Assembly: GCF_036850765.1 (NCBI RefSeq)
Contig: NC_089490.1
Location: 386,460,558-386,524,557, forward strand
DNA: 64,000 nucleotides
Direction of reading: 5' to 3'
Origin: Saccopteryx bilineata
Lineage: Eukaryota; Chordata; Mammalia; Chiroptera; Emballonuridae
The notes beneath the pieces were generated by a model that searched no databases, was not told the DNA's origin, and saw only the letters and a program-made list of their open reading frames with translations. This document shows positions 10,771 through 23,706 of this stretch, piece after piece. The stretch's first letter is position 1, and the number at the start of each line of letters is the position of its first letter. The translations under genes were made by a program, and so were the position numbers.

Positions 10771-11997
10771 AAAAAATTTAAGAAGATTGATATTATATCA
10801 AGCACTTTCTTTGATCAAAATGGCATGAAACTAGAAATCAACCACAAAAGAAAAACTGAAAAATACTCAAACACTTGGAAACTAAATAGCACATTATTAA
10901 ATATGAATGGGTTAACAATGAGATCAAAGAAGAAATGAAAAAAAATCCTAGAAACAAATGATAATGAGCATACATCAACTCAAAATTTATGGGACACTGC
11001 AAAAGCAGTCCTGAGAGGGAAGTTTATAGCATTACAGGCATACCTCAAGAAGCTAGAAAAAGCTCAAATAAACAACTTGACCCTGCATCTAAGAGAAGTA
11101 GAAAAAGAACAGCAAGTAAAGCCCAGAGGTAGTAGAAAGAAGGAAATAATAAAGATCAGAGCAGAAATAAATGACATAGAGGCTAAAGAAACAATACAGA
11201 GGATCAGTGAAACCAGGAGCTGGTTCTTTGAAAAGGTAAACAAGATTGATGAACCTTTAACCAGACTCACCAATAAAAAAATAGAGAAGACTCAAATAAA
11301 TAAAATTAGAAATGAGAGTGAAGAAATAACAACTGACACAACAGAAATACAAAATATTGTAAGAAAATACTATGAAGAACTATATGCCAAAAGATTAGAC
11401 AACCTAGATGAAATAGACAAATTCCTTGAAACATACCATCTTCCAAAAATCAATCTGGAAGAATCAGAAAAACCTAAACAGACCGATTACAACAAATGAG
11501 ATCGAAACTGTTATCAAAATATTCCCAACAAAGAAAAGTCCTGGGCCTGATGGCTTCACAAGTGAATTCTACCAAGTATTCAAAGAAGAACTAATTCCTA
11601 TCCTTCTCAAGCTATTTCAAAAAATTCAAGAAGAAGGAAGACTTCCAAGCTCCTTTTATGAGGCGAGCATAATTCTGATTTCTAAACCAGGCAAAGACAA
11701 CACAGAGAAAGAAAATTATAGCCAATATCCCTGATGAATTTAGATGCTAAAATCCTCAACAAAATATTAACAAAACGGATCCAACAATATATAAAAAATA
11801 TTATACATCATGATGAAGTGGGATTTATTCTTGGGAGGCTAGGCTGGTACAATATTTGCAAATCAATCAATGTGATTTATCACATAAAAAAAGGAAAAAC
11901 AAAAACCAGATGATAATTTCAATAGATGCAGAAAAAGCATTTGATAAAACCCAGCACCAATTCATGATCAAAACTCTCAGCAAAGTGGGAATACAGG

Positions 11998-12198
11998 CCA
12001 GACCTGTTATGGTGCAGTGGATAAAGCGTTGACCTGGAAATGCTGAGGTCGCCGGTTCGAAACCATGGGCTTGCCTGGTCAAGGCACATATGGGAATTGA
12101 TGCTTCCAGCTCCTCCCCCCTTCTCTCTCTCTCTCTCTGTCTCTCCCTCTCCTCTCTAAAATGAATCAATAAAAAAAATTAAAATTTTTTTTTAAAAA
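11998..12198 (+). mobile_element. tRNA-derived SINE, short type (about 200 bp)
   Basis: It has a tRNA-like head with B box ggttcgaaacc, then 'gcttgcctggtcaaggcaca', a CT-rich tract and an A/T-rich tail. The flanking repeats are agtgggaatacagg (11984-11997) and agtggaaatacagg (12199-12212). It is a different subfamily from the 370-bp SINEs. Confidence 0.93.
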
Positions 12199-13564
12199 GT
12201 GGAAATACAGGGAACATACCTCAACATGATAAAAGCCATCTATGACAAATCCACAGCCAACATCATACTCAATGGGCAAAAATTAAAAAGAAATCCCCTT
12301 AAGATCTGGAACAAGGCAAGAGTGCCCCCTTTCACCACTCTTATTCAACATAGTCCTGGAAGTCCTAGCCACAGCAATCAGACAAGAAGAAGAAATAAAA
12401 GGCATCCAGATTGGAAAAGAAGAAGTAAAACTATCAATATTTGCAGATGATATGATACTGTATATAGAAAACCCTGAAGTCGCAGTGAAAAAACTACTGG
12501 ACCTGGTAAATGAATTCAGCAAGGAGCAAAATATAAAATTAATACTTAGAAATCAGAGACATTTTTATACACCAACAATTAACTGTCAGAAAGGGAAATT
12601 AAAGAAACAATCTCCTTCACTATTACAACCAAGAAAATAAAGTACCTAGGAGTAAATTTAACCAAGGAGATTAAAAACTTGTACGCAGAAAATTATAAAA
12701 CATTGATAAAAGAAATCAAGGAAGATACAAACAAGTGGAAGCATATACCGTGCTCATGGTTAGGAAGAATAAACATCATTAAAATGTCTATATTACCCAA
12801 AGCAATTTATAAATTCAATGCAATACCAATTAAAATACCAATGACATACTTCAAAGATATAGAACACATATTCCAAAAATTTATATGTAACCAAAAAAGA
12901 ACACGAATAGCCTCAGCAATCTTGAAAAGGAAGAATAAAGTAGGAGGTATCACACTTCCTGATATCAAGTTATACTACAAGGCCATTGTATTCAAAACAG
13001 CCTGATACTGGCATAAGAACAGGCATATAGGTCAAAATGAAACAGAACTGAGAACTCAGAAATAAACCCACACCTTTATGGACAACTGATATTTGACAAA
13101 AGAGGTAAGAACATACAATGGAGTAAAGACAGCCTCTTCAACAAATGGTGTTGGAAAAATTGGACATCTACCTGTAAAAACATGAAACTAGATCACCAAC
13201 TTACACCATTCACAAAAATAAACTCAAAATGGATAAAAGACTTAAACATAAGCTCTGAAACCATAAGCATCTTAGAAGAAAACATAGGCAGTAAGCTCTC
13301 TGACATCTCTCGCAGCAATACATTTGCCAATTTATCTCCACGGGCAAGTGAAATAAAAGACAGGATAAACAAATGGGACTATATCAAACTAAAAAGCTTT
13401 TGCACAGCTAAAGACAACAAGAACAGAATAAAAAGACAAACTACACAATGGGAGAACATATTCGACAATACATCTGATAAGGGGTTAATAACCAAAATTT
13501 ATAAAGAACTTGTAAAACTCAACACCAGGAAGACAAACAATCCAATCAAAAAATAGGTAAAAGA

Positions 13565-13933
13565 GGCCCTGGCCGGTTGGTTCAGTGGTAGAGCATCGGC
13601 CTGGCGTGCGGAAATCCCATTTTCGATTCCCGGCCAAGGCACACAGAAGAGGTGCCTATCTGCTTCTCCACCCCTCCCCCTCTCCTTCCTCTCTGTCTCT
13701 CTCTTCCCCTCCCGCAGCCGAGGCTCCATTGGAGCAAAAGATGGCCCAGGCGCTGGGGATGGCTCCTTGCCTCTGCCCCAGGCGCTAGAGTGGCTCTGGT
13801 CGCAACAGAGCGATGCCCCAGATGGGCAGAGCATCGCCCCCTGGTGGGCGTGCCGGGTGGATCCCTGTCGGGCGCATGCGGGAGTCTGACTGCCTCCCCA
13901 TTTCCAGCTTCAGAAAAATACAAAAAAAAAAAA
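13565..13933 (+). mobile_element. tRNA-derived SINE, long type
   Basis: It has the same structure as the SINE at 10405. The B box is mutated (ttttcgattcc) and the end is a poly(A) run. Imperfect duplications of the L1 target, around 'taggtaaaaga' and 'gtgggcaaaaga', flank it. Confidence 0.95.
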
Positions 13934-14230
13934 GTGGGCAAAAGAAATAAATAAACACTTCTCCAAAGAGGACATACAGATGGCCAAGAGGCATATGAAA
14001 AAATGCTCAACATCACTAATCATTAGAGAAATGCAAATTAAAACCACAATGAGATATCACCTCACACCGGTCAGAATGGCGTTCATCAACAAAACAACAC
14101 AGAATAAGTGCTGGCGAGGATGTGGAGAAAAGGGAACCCTCCTGCACTGCTGGTGGGAATGCAGACTGGTGCAGCCACTGTGGAAAACAGTATGGAGATT
14201 CCTCAAAAAATTAAAAATCAAACTGCCTTA

Positions 14231-14663
14231 AGCCCTGGCCGGTTGGCTCAGTGGTAGAGCATCAGCCTGGCGTGCGGGGGACCAGGGTTCGATTCCCGGC
14301 CAGGGCACATAGGAGAAGCGCCCATTTGCTTCTCCACCCCTCCGCCGCGCTTTCCTCTCTGTCTCTCTCTTCCCCTCCCGCAGCCAAGGCTCCATTGGAG
14401 CAAAGATGGCCCGGGCGCTAGGGATGGCTCCTTGGCCTCTGCCCCAGGTGCTAGAGTGGCTCTGGTCTCGGCAGAGTGATGCCCCGGAGGGGCAGAGCAT
14501 CGCCCCCTGGTGGGCAGAGCGTCGCCCCTGGTGGGTGTGCCGGGTGGATCCCGGTCGGGCGGATCCCGATCGGGCGCATGCGGGAGTCTGTCTGACTGTC
14601 TCTCCCCGTTTCCAGCTTCAGAAAAATACAAAAATACAAAAATAAAATAAACAAAAAAATAAT
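14231..14663 (+). mobile_element. tRNA-derived SINE, long type, with small internal duplication
   Basis: Intact A and B boxes. The block 'ggatcccg(g/a)tcgggcg' is duplicated near 14548-14575. The A-rich tail contains several AAAAT/AAAATA units. The flanking duplication is a 19-bp one ending in 'aaatcaaactgcctt' (14211-14229 and 14664-14682). Confidence 0.95.
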
Positions 14664-15585
14664 TTAAAAATCAAACTGCCTTTTGACCCAGCTATCCTAC
14701 TTTTAGGAATATACCTCAAGAACATCATAGCACTGTTTCAAAAGGAGAAATGCACCCCCATGTTTATGGCAGCATTATTCACAATAGCGAAGATCTGGAA
14801 ACAGCCCAAGTGTCTGTCAGAGGACGAGTGGATTAAAAAGCTTTGGTATATATATACTATGGAATACTACTCAGCCACACGAAATGATGACATCGGATCA
14901 TTTACAACAACATGGATGGACCTTGATAACATTATACTGAGTGAAATAAGTAAATCAGAAAAAAACTAAGAACTATATGAATTCATACATAGGTGGGACA
15001 TAAAAATGAGACTCAGACATGGACAAGAGGATGGTGATTATAGGGGGGAGAGGGGGGAGGGGAGGGGCACAAAGAAAACCAGATAGAAGGGGATGGAAGT
15101 CAATTTAACTTTGGGTGAGGGGTATGCAACATAATCAAATGTCAAAATAACCTGGAAATGTTTTCTCTGAACATATGTACCCTGATTTATCAATGTCACC
15201 CCATTAAAATTAATAATAATAATAAAATGAAAAAATTAATATGCTAATGACTTCAAAAAATAAAATAAAATAAAGACTATTCCCTTCCTCGGCCCTCTCT
15301 CCGAAGGAAGGGAAGGGGGGCTTCCTCACCCCAGAACCCTGCAAGAAGGTCATATTGCTTCCTAATAGGACTTTTTTGATATTTTACTTTGCCACTGAAC
15401 TTGATGATCTGCCTTGCTCTGATGGAGTAGAGGAGAGAGTGGGATGGCACAGTGGGAGACAGCAGAGCAAAGAGAAGGAAGGCCAGGACTCCCCCATTCC
15501 CATCCTAAATTCAGATTTCCAGAAGGACTCAGATTTTGGGCTACAGTCTTTCTGGTGATAGCTACATCAAAGAAATGCACTGCAG

Positions 15586-15982
15586 GCCCTGGCCAGTTGG
15601 CTCAGCGGTAGAGCGTCGGCCTGGCTTGCGGGGGACCCGGGTTCGATTCCCAGCCAGGGCACATAGGAGAAGCGCCCATTTGCTTCTCCACCCCTCCGCC
15701 TTGCTTTCCTCTCTGTCTCTCTCTACCCCTCCCGCAGCCAAGGCTCTATTGGAGCAAAGATGGCCCGGGCGCTGGGGATGGCTCCTTGGCCTCTGCCCCA
15801 GGCGCTAGAGTGGCTCTGGTCTCAGCAGAGTGATGCCCCGGAGGGGCAGAGCATCGCCCCCTGGTGGGCAGAGCGTAGCCCCTGGTGGGCGTGCCGGGTG
15901 GATCCCGGTCGGGCACATGCGGGAGTCTGTCTGACTGTCTCTCCCCGCTTCCAGCTTCAGAAAAATACAAAAAAAAAAAAAA
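15586..15982 (+). mobile_element. tRNA-derived SINE, long type
   Basis: Complete head, intact B box, body and a long poly(A) tail. It is flanked by a perfect 17-bp duplication aaagaaatgcactgcag (15569-15585 and 15983-15999), which suggests a fairly recent insertion. Confidence 0.96.
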
Positions 15983-15999
15983 AAAGAAATGCACTGCAG

Positions 16000-16850
16000 A
16001 GCTGCCAGTTGAGGATCAGTAGAAGACATAGCCAATCCTATATGGAACCCTAATGCCTTCAGAAGCTGTTTGGGAAGGAGACCATCATCATCTGAATCTG
16101 TTGGAACCATCATCTTGCCCTAGGGAACCCACGGACATCAAGGTTAAACACCATATAGAGCCAACCAAGGAAAGAACTAAGCCTCAACACCTTAGGTGTT
16201 GTGGAGCAAAGCAGAATCTGCCTCACTTACCCCTTCTGCCTGTCCAATATTGCATGGTGTATGAGATGAGACATGTCTCGTAGCCATACACATACATACC
16301 ACTTTAAAATTCTTGCACTGCAAGGCTCATTTATTCAGAAGGGAGACCTGGAGGCTTTTTAATCAAATAAGAGATTTAGGTTTTAAACACCCAGGGATAA
16401 ATCTTAGAAAATGCTGAGTCTGTTCTAGTAACAGAGTGTGGCTGAAAAGTAATGAAGATGCTGAGATATTGTTCTAGTGAAAAGGAGCCTTCAACATAGT
16501 GCAATCAGTAGCACTTAATAAAATGAGTAAAAACGTTTGGGTTTACACGTTGATGAGTTGAAATCCCTCACTAGTAATTAGTATCCATAATATATATAAA
16601 AAAATACTTTCTAATTAATACAAAAAATAAAAGGAAATACCTAGAAGAAAAATGGCAGTTTTTATTAGCTACACTTAATGATTCAAAACAGCAATCACTA
16701 CTTCTTTGCTTTTGATTCTACAACTTTAGCAGGACCCCAGTGGGGCCAGCTTATCTATGTTTCATGTGATATTTACTGTGGCTGGAATTTCCAAGGTGAT
16801 TTCTTCACTCATGTCTGGCAATTCAGCTAGGGTGGCTGGAATAGAGGAGA
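16000..16850. other. Unique, AT-rich DNA without a recognisable gene
   Basis: Only short open frames occur. I see no conserved coding pattern, splice-flanked exon or repeat family I can name in this stretch. Confidence 0.6.
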
Positions 16851-16861
16851 GGCTACAGGAA

Positions 16862-16891
16862 TCTCCCTCCTTCCTTCCCTCTCTCTCTTCT

Positions 16892-16940
<49 letters not shown>
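16862..16940 (+). repeat. CT-rich microsatellite
   Basis: TCCC/TTCC units pass into a long (CT)n run with a few TTCT interruptions. Confidence 0.95.
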
Positions 16941-16941
<1 letters not shown>

Positions 16942-17154
16942 GCCCACAATGGCTTCTTCAGGTGGCTACTTTGGAATTCTTTACTGCATGGCAGTATCAG
17001 AGTAGTTGGATGTTGTCCATTAGTGGCTGGCTTTCTCCAAAGAGCAGAAGTAGAGTTTGTCTTATTTTTGTCTGTCTTATTTTGCTTAGGCCTAGACTGA
17101 CACAGCATCAATTCTGCCACATTGTATTAGTTACTTGCCCTCATTGTGCCAAGA

Positions 17155-17480
17155 CATAAAAATGTTCATCACAGTCTTGTTTAAACTGTCAAAATACTGA
17201 AACATCCCAAATGTCTAATCAACAGTGTTTAGATGAACAAAATGTTATGTTCTTACAATGAAGCAGCAGAAAGTTAATGAACTGGATCATTAGTTATCAG
17301 CAAGAGTATATCTGAGACCAATGTTGAGTGAGAAGAGATGGTTGAAAAATCATAGACTATGAAATAAATTACACAATTTTTTAAAACACAAACTAGAACT
17401 GTATACTTTTGTGTGTATGTATGTAAATATACATATAGTAAAAGTAGAATTCAACTTCATTTGTAATGTTTCAATTATTT
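17155..17480 (+). mobile_element. Ancient L1 3'-end fragment (diverged)
   Basis: Blocks resembling the end of L1 ORF2 occur in order: 'tgttcatcacag', 'catcccaaatgtc', 'gaagcagcagaaagttaatg' and 'atgttgagtgagaagag'. Divergence is high, in keeping with an old L1M-type insertion. The ends are not defined. Confidence 0.6.
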
Positions 17481-17620
17481 TATTTTTTAAAATATGATGA
17501 GACTATGACATTTTAACATTTATTGACAGCTTTTTACCATATTAGTCTAAACTATTCTAAAGTTTAAATTATTTTTAAAATTTAAAAAAATAGAGTTAGC
17601 TTGTCTTAAAATTACCAATC

Positions 17621-18000
17621 TAGTTGACTTGGCCACTCAGTGGTATAGTGTTGGCCTGGCGTGTGGAAGTCCCAGGTTCAATTCCTGGTCAGGGCACACA
17701 GGAGAAGCTCCCATCTGCTTCTCCACCCCTCCCCCTCTCCTTCCTCTTGTCTCTCTCTTCCCCTCCCGCAGCCAAGGCTCCATTGAAGCAAAGTTAGCCC
17801 ACGTGCTGAGAATGGTACCATGACCTCCGCCTCAGGCACTTAGAATGGCTCGGTTACAATGGAGCAATGTCCCAGATAGGCAGAGCATTGCCCCCTAGCA
17901 GACTTGCCGGGTGGATCCCAGTCAGGTGCATGCAAGAGTCTGTCTCTCTGCCTCCCCGCTTCTCATTTCAGAAAAATACAAAAAAAGAAAGAAAGAAAAG
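17621..18000 (+). mobile_element. Diverged tRNA-derived SINE, long type
   Basis: It follows the long-type SINE from head to 'agaaaaatacaaaaa' tail. It has more substitutions than the copies in element A (for example 'ggttcaattcctgg') and a GAAA-rich tail, so it is an older copy. Confidence 0.9.
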
Positions 18001-18235
18001 ACTTCCATATAAACTTTTAAGATTCTTGCAGGTGGAGGCAAAGATCTACTTGTCTTATAGCTGCCCAAGATGAGTCTCATAAGTTCATTCTTTTGTTTAT
18101 TAAACCGGTCAGCTACAAATCTAAAGAGGTCTGCCTCTTTTTTCAGTCTCTTCTCACTTCCCATGTACAGGTCAGCAGTTTGTAAACCAATACTGTAAAA
18201 CCAACAAGCTAAAAAAAAAAAAACATAAATTCAAC

Positions 18236-18417
18236 TCTGGCTGGGTAGTTCATCTGGTTAGAGCATCTTCCCGATATGCCAAAGTTGCGGGTCCAATCCC
18301 TGGTCAGGGCACATACAAGAATCAACCAATGAATGCATAAATAGTTGGATCAACAAATCAATGTTTCTCTTTCTCTCTCTCTCCCTTTCTCTCTTTAAAA
18401 ATATCAGTTAAAAAAGA
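18236..18417 (+). mobile_element. Old short tRNA-derived SINE
   Basis: tRNA-like head ('ggttagagcatcttcccg', 'ggtccaatccctggtc'), then 'agggcacatacaagaatcaa', a CT-rich tract and A/T tail. Confidence 0.85.
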
Positions 18418-18419
18418 GA

Positions 18420-19085
18420 TTTGTTGTAAAAAAAATAAAAATAAAAAAGAAATCAGAATTCTTTAACACAAGCCAGATCAGTAAAATGCTAATGATTATT
18501 TTTTTAAAAGCTAACTTGTAACAAAATAACAAAATAGCTTTGCACCTCAAGTACAATGTTTCATAAAATATTAAATGCCATTTTAAAAATTTATCAGGAA
18601 AGAAAAAAAACCTACATAAGACCAGAATATTTAAAGGTATTCTATCCCATAAATATACTATACTATAAACAAGGTGCCATGGCTTGAAATAAAATAAGCT
18701 ACAAATATGCTTTGGAATTAACTTCATATACATTATAATGCATAATAGCTGCTGGAATCTTTAAACAACTCATAATGTATGTTTCACTTCTTTATGTGAA
18801 TACAAAAAAATTAAAAATATCATAAAACATTTATAAAAGGCCTAAATTGAAATTGCAAGAATGTCAGCCTGAATTTTGACATAGGGATAATGATCATGGA
18901 TAGTTATGTGAAACTTTGCAACCTATAAAATACATAAAGCAGTTTTACATGCAAAACATTAAAATGCTAATCCTCAAACAACTTAGAAGCCAAAATTATT
19001 CATAAATTTACTATGTCCCTGTGCAACTACTAAGGACTTCTTAGTATATAGAGTGGGTGCTCATTAAATATGATTATTGTTATGC
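18420..19085. other. AT-rich unique DNA
   Basis: A-rich at the start, then AT-rich single-copy-looking sequence. I see no coding signal. Confidence 0.55.
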
Positions 19086-19089
19086 TCAA

Positions 19090-19290
19090 GCACAACTCAG
19101 TGGGAAAAACACAAGTTTTAAAGCTCAACTTTGCCACATTTGAAACCCAGCACTGCTTTAAGACCTAGAGCGAATCACAACTTCTACAAGACTCAGTTTC
19201 CTCATTAGCAAAATGAAGAAAATAATATCTAAATTGTATTTTAAATGGCTAGCACTATGTCTGGCACATAATAGTTCTCAATATTGTTTC
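19090..19290 (+). repeat. MIR (ancient tRNA-derived SINE) fragment
   Basis: The order matches the MIR consensus: 'gccacatttgaaacccagc', 'actcagtttcctcattagc' and 'tctggcacataatagttctc'. Confidence 0.75.
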
Positions 19291-19747
19291 TTTTACGTTT
19301 TGAAGTGTTTCTACTTCATACTTAATAATTCTAACAATTAGATAAAACAATACAGGGAAGCTTTGAATTCCAGTTTATTGTATGCCAATAATCTTACTCC
19401 ATAATTGTGGGTCATCCAAAGAGGGGCATGGTTGACCAGATTTTGTTAGGGGAAAACATTTAAAGGTGCTATCCCTTACTTAAGTTTCAAGAGAAACACT
19501 TATCTTGTGTGAATTAAGCCATTCTATTAAACATCCAACAAACAGAACAAACAGAAATAAAATATGTTGCACTTTTTCTATAAGTAATGGCAAAAACCAA
19601 GTTGTGGCTTTGTTAATGGAAAGAACTCCAGGCCAGAAGTTAGCACACAGGTGAGTTATAGTTCTGCTTACTCTTCTAACTAGCTGTATGGCTTTAGAAA
19701 AATACTCTCTACTCCTTAGGCATCAATTTATCTGTCAAAGAAAATAA

Positions 19748-20690
19748 AAACTCAAAAACACTGGTACATAAAGATGTATGCACCCCCATGTTCATCACAG
19801 AATTATTTACAGTGGTCAAGACATGGAAACAACAAAAGTGTCCTTCAATAGAAGATTGGATAAAGTAGGTGTGGTACATATATACAATGGAATACTACTC
19901 AGTCATAAGAAATGATGACATGGTGCCATTTACAACAACATGGATGGACCTTGATAACATTATACTGAGTGAAATAAGTAAATGATAAAAAGCTAAGAAC
20001 TGTTTATTTCACAGATAAGTGAGATATTAAACTGAGATTCAGGCCCTGGCCGGTTGGCTCAGCGGTAGAGCATCGGCCTGGCATGCGGGGGACCCAGGTT
20101 CGGTTTCCGGCCAGGGCACATGGGGGAAGCGCCCATCTGCTTCTCCACCCCCACCCCCTCCTTCCTCTCTGTCTCTCTCTTCCCCTCCCACAGCCAAGGC
20201 TCCATTGGAGCAAAGATGGCCCGGGCGCTGGGGATGGCTCCTTGGCCTCTGCCCCAGGCGCTGGAGTGGCTCTGGTCGCAGCACAGCGACGCCCCAGAGG
20301 GGCAGAGCATCGCCCCCTGGTGGGCAGAGCGTCGCCCCTGGTGGGCGTGCCAGGTGGATCCCGGTCAGGCGCATGTGGGAGTCTGTCTGACTGTCTCTCC
20401 CCGTTTCCAGCTTCAGAAAAGTACAAAAAAAGGAAAAAATAAATAAACTGAGATTCATAGGCACAGATAAAAGTGAAGTGGTTACCAGGCAGAAGGAGTT
20501 GTGGGGAAGGGGGGGGGAATAAAGAGGGACAAGTACAGTATGTGGTGATGGAAAGTGATTTGACTTTGGGTGATGGGGACACAACACAATCAACAGTTCA
20601 AATGCCATAGAGATGTTTACCTGAGACCTATGTACTCTTATTGATCAACGTCATCTTGTTGATCAATGTACTTTTCTAAATAGAAAAAAA
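19748..20690 (+). mobile_element. 5'-truncated L1 3' end, split by a SINE
   Basis: It matches the end of ORF2 (W-I-K..., Y-Y-S...R-N-D-D-M block at 19850-19930) and the L1 3' UTR with a G-run near 20508 and a terminal A-run. Stops and substitutions are frequent. The SINE at 20042-20444 lies inside it. Confidence 0.9.
20042..20444 (+). mobile_element. tRNA-derived SINE, long type
   Basis: Complete head-to-tail copy with a mutated B box (ggttcggtttcc). It is flanked by aaactgagattca (20029-20041 and 20445-20457) and inserted into the L1 3' UTR. Confidence 0.95.
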
Positions 20691-20835
20691 AAGAGTTTCA
20701 TTTATTCTAATATTTATGGAACTTTTTGTGTGTCAGACTCAGGCATTTTTAAAAAATAAATTAAGGACAACTCTTGCCTCCTTTACTGTTAGGTTTCTTT
20801 ACTGTAGCCATTGCCCCTTCTATGCCACAGTCTTC

Positions 20836-21192
<357 letters not shown>

Positions 21193-21199
21193 TAAGAAA

Positions 21200-22200
21200 G
21201 AACTCTATATTTCTCAGGCTTCAGTGTGCCAACTCCAAGAGATAAATCATATTTTCCTCCTTTGCCAAATATCCTCTTTTCCAAGCAGCTTCCCTTGCAA
21301 CTAAAATGGCAATGTATCCCAGTTCTAGTAAATAAGGCGTTATTTACTAGATGAACATTATTCATGTAAATAAATACATTTTTTACTAGATGAACAATAT
21401 TTACTAGTAAAACATTAAGAAAGTTTCTGGAATAAATTTTCCTCACTAATAAAAGATATTTTTTTCATATACTTTCCTCCTTTCTGCTTAGGAAGGCAGG
21501 GACACAGTGCCTGGGAGTGTAGCAGCCATCTTGTGACCATGAGGTTACAAACACAAAGAAGATGAATCAACATACTCAGGATAATGGAAAAAATCCTCAA
21601 TCTTTAATACTGTCATTGAGCCATCGTATATTACCTCAGAACTTTTACTAGATAAATAATATGTCATTATGATCTAAGCTGATGTTATTGGGTATTTGTG
21701 ACTTACAACTAATTGCATTCTAAACTAACACAGTGCACTTACCAGAGTTTTCCATCTGATAAAGGAAATTATTAGAAAACCACTATGGAGTCAAAAAATT
21801 ACTTAGGAGTATAGATAAGTATTCCCATTTTACCTAGCTGACAGGTTGCTGTATGGAGAAAGAAGAAAATAGATATGAAAATGCTGCCGAAAGAAAAAAA
21901 GTGTGCCATTTAAGGTAAAAGGTCATATTGGTATTATAATATGAATTGCGTCATATATCCAGAAATGGCCAGATTCTTCAAGGGGGTGATAATGACAATC
22001 ACAGCCCTTTTCATTAAAGACTATTTCTATGTATTTGTTGCAACAAAAATTATACTGAGTTAAAGTTAAATGATCAGACTTTCTGAAAATGTTTCCTCTA
22101 CAGAAGGATGTCAACATTGGTTTTGCTGGTGGAGTCTTTTTAAAAATAAATCTATTTAATGGATATCTCTCCTTTCCCAAAATTGTTTCATTGGTACTAT
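21200..22200. other. Unique DNA without a recognisable gene
   Basis: It contains a small local duplication around 'tttactagatgaaca' (21341-21415). No coding signal and no repeat family I can name with confidence. Confidence 0.5.
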
Positions 22201-22369
22201 ATTTGACAAGTAGCATTCAGGATAACTTTTATGATTGTGTATGTGTTTGTGATTGTGTGTGTCTGTAGCAAGAACACACACCACCTGCTTACCACCATTC
22301 CAGTCTTTGATTTCATAAGTTTCACAATTCTAGATACCTCAGGTAAGTGGAATTCTGTAGCACTTATCT

Positions 22370-22745
22370 TTCTGTGTCTGGCTTATTTCACTTAGCATGG
22401 ATGGTCAAGGTCCATCTACATTGCCACATATTGCAGAATTTCTTGCTATAAGTCTTTATAGTATTCCATTATATGTATCTACCATATTTTCCTTATCCAT
22501 TCTCTGTTGATGAACATTTAAGCTGGTTTTAATCTCTGCTGTCGTAAGAAGTACTACAATGAACATGTCATTGCTAATACTTCTTAGGGATCTTGATTTC
22601 AATTCTTTTGGACATATACCAGAAGGAAGACTGCTAGTTCAACTAGTAGTCCTATTTTTACCTTTTGAGGAATCTCTGTATTATTTTTCATCATGCTGTA
22701 CTGTATTGCATTCCTACCAGTGTACAAGAGTTTCGGTTTCTCCAT
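22370..22745 (-). mobile_element. Ancient L1 ORF2 3' fragment
   Basis: The plus strand shows the reverse complement of the L1 ORF2 C-terminus: 'tatagtattccattatatg', 'ttgatgaacatttaagctgg', 'acatataccagaaggaag' and 'gcattcctaccagtgtac'. It is highly diverged. Confidence 0.75.
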
Positions 22746-22784
22746 ATTTTCCCCAAGGCTTGATCACAACTATCTCTTATGAGT

Positions 22785-22990
22785 GCCTCTTTTGGCCCAG
22801 GCCCTGATCTAAAGTCTCCAAATAGATTAACTCATTAAATTTTCCAAATAACCTATGAGATCAGCTCTATAATTAGCTCTATTCCACACTGGAGGAAAGT
22901 GATGCATAAAAGCAAAAGTTGCACAGGTAGTAAAGTAGCTGATATCTGAACCAAGGCAGTCTTACAGCAGAATTAGTGAACTCAATCACA
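22785..22990 (-). repeat. Probable MIR fragment
   Basis: The plus strand carries the reverse MIR pattern: 'attaactcattaaattttcc', 'cctatgagatcagctctat' and 'tgcacaggtagtaaagtag'. Boundaries are approximate. Confidence 0.55.
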
Positions 22991-23512
22991 CACCATTCTA
23001 CCATTCTCAAAGCTATTTCCTAAATATTTACTTGTCCTACTTATTTTTTTTTAAAGAATTAATGTCTAATAGTAAAAATAGCCACAATCATCAAGTGGTA
23101 GTTAATATCAGAGCATTGTAATCTCCATTGTGTTCTGATAAAATTGCTCTGGATAAAACAATAATGAGTGATTCATTCTGTCTCTGAGTAGGAAAGAATC
23201 TATACGGCACATATTGCATGAAGGGGTAATTAACTATTAGAGAAGTAATCAAATGCATATAAACCATGTGCCCTTCTCTCCCATGCTATCTGTGCAAACT
23301 GTGTATCCTGCTCTGAACATAATAGGGCCATCACAGGGCTGTACAATCTGTGCACTGCATAGCCCTAGGGGACACCAATCACTTTGTAGTTATGTGAATA
23401 GCACTGCCTGGGGTTGTAGAGTACGGCAGCCCTGCTGACATCCTCCTTGTTCATCTTGCTTTCTCGCCATATTTCTCATACTTTACTGGTACTTTAAAAA
23501 TAATTAAAGTGC

Positions 23513-23706
23513 ACACTGGCTGAGTTGCTCAGTTGTTTAGAGCAGTGTCCCCATACACCAAGGTTGCAGGTTTGCTCCCCAGCCAGGACATATGCAAGAA
23601 TCAATCAATGAATGAACAACAAATCAATGTTTCTCTCTCTCACTCCCTCCCCTCTCCCATTCCTCTCTCCCACTACAATCAATCAATAAATAAAATAAAA
23701 ATAAAA
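23513..23706 (+). mobile_element. Old short tRNA-derived SINE
   Basis: Head 'gctcagttgtttagagcag', diverged B box (ggtttgctcccc), CT-rich tract and AATAAA-type tail. It is flanked by imperfect 'aataattaaagtgcac' and 'aataattgaagtactc'. Confidence 0.85.

Larger units (their letters stand above)
10190..14969 (+). pseudogene. Decayed L1 ORF2, remainder (endonuclease end, RT, Cys-rich C-terminus), element A
   Basis: Pieces open in different frames match the intact ORF2 in order. They are the end of the endonuclease (S-R-I-D-H-M-L-G-H near 10355), a linker helix region (11077-11499), S-P-G-P-D-G-F (about 11540), a reverse-transcriptase core with an intact F-A-D-D at about 12440, and the C-terminal C-W-R-G-C...H-C-W-W-E-C motif at about 14110-14160. 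The usual S-D-H motif reads F-D-Q (about 10810). Several small indels, stop codons and four SINE insertions break the frame. It serves as a comparison for which residues are ancestral in this lineage. Confidence 0.93.
10176..15270 (+). mobile_element. LINE-1 element A, 3' portion (rest of ORF2, 3' UTR, A-rich tail)
   Basis: The element resumes after element B at exactly the base where it was cut, in the G-D-F-N-T-P block of the endonuclease. ORF2 runs to about 14969. The 3' UTR has a G-rich tract at 15040-15065 and ends in an AAT/AAAAT-rich tail around 15205-15270. Four SINEs (10405, 11998, 13565, 14231) interrupt it, all on the same strand. The outer target duplication cannot be checked because the 5' end is outside the window. 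Confidence 0.93.

Noticed and set aside
13499..14016. Overlapping long frames on both strands in 13500-14650, 15700-16100 and 20000-20600
   Set aside because: All fall inside GC-rich SINE bodies and recur in each SINE copy; they are not genes.
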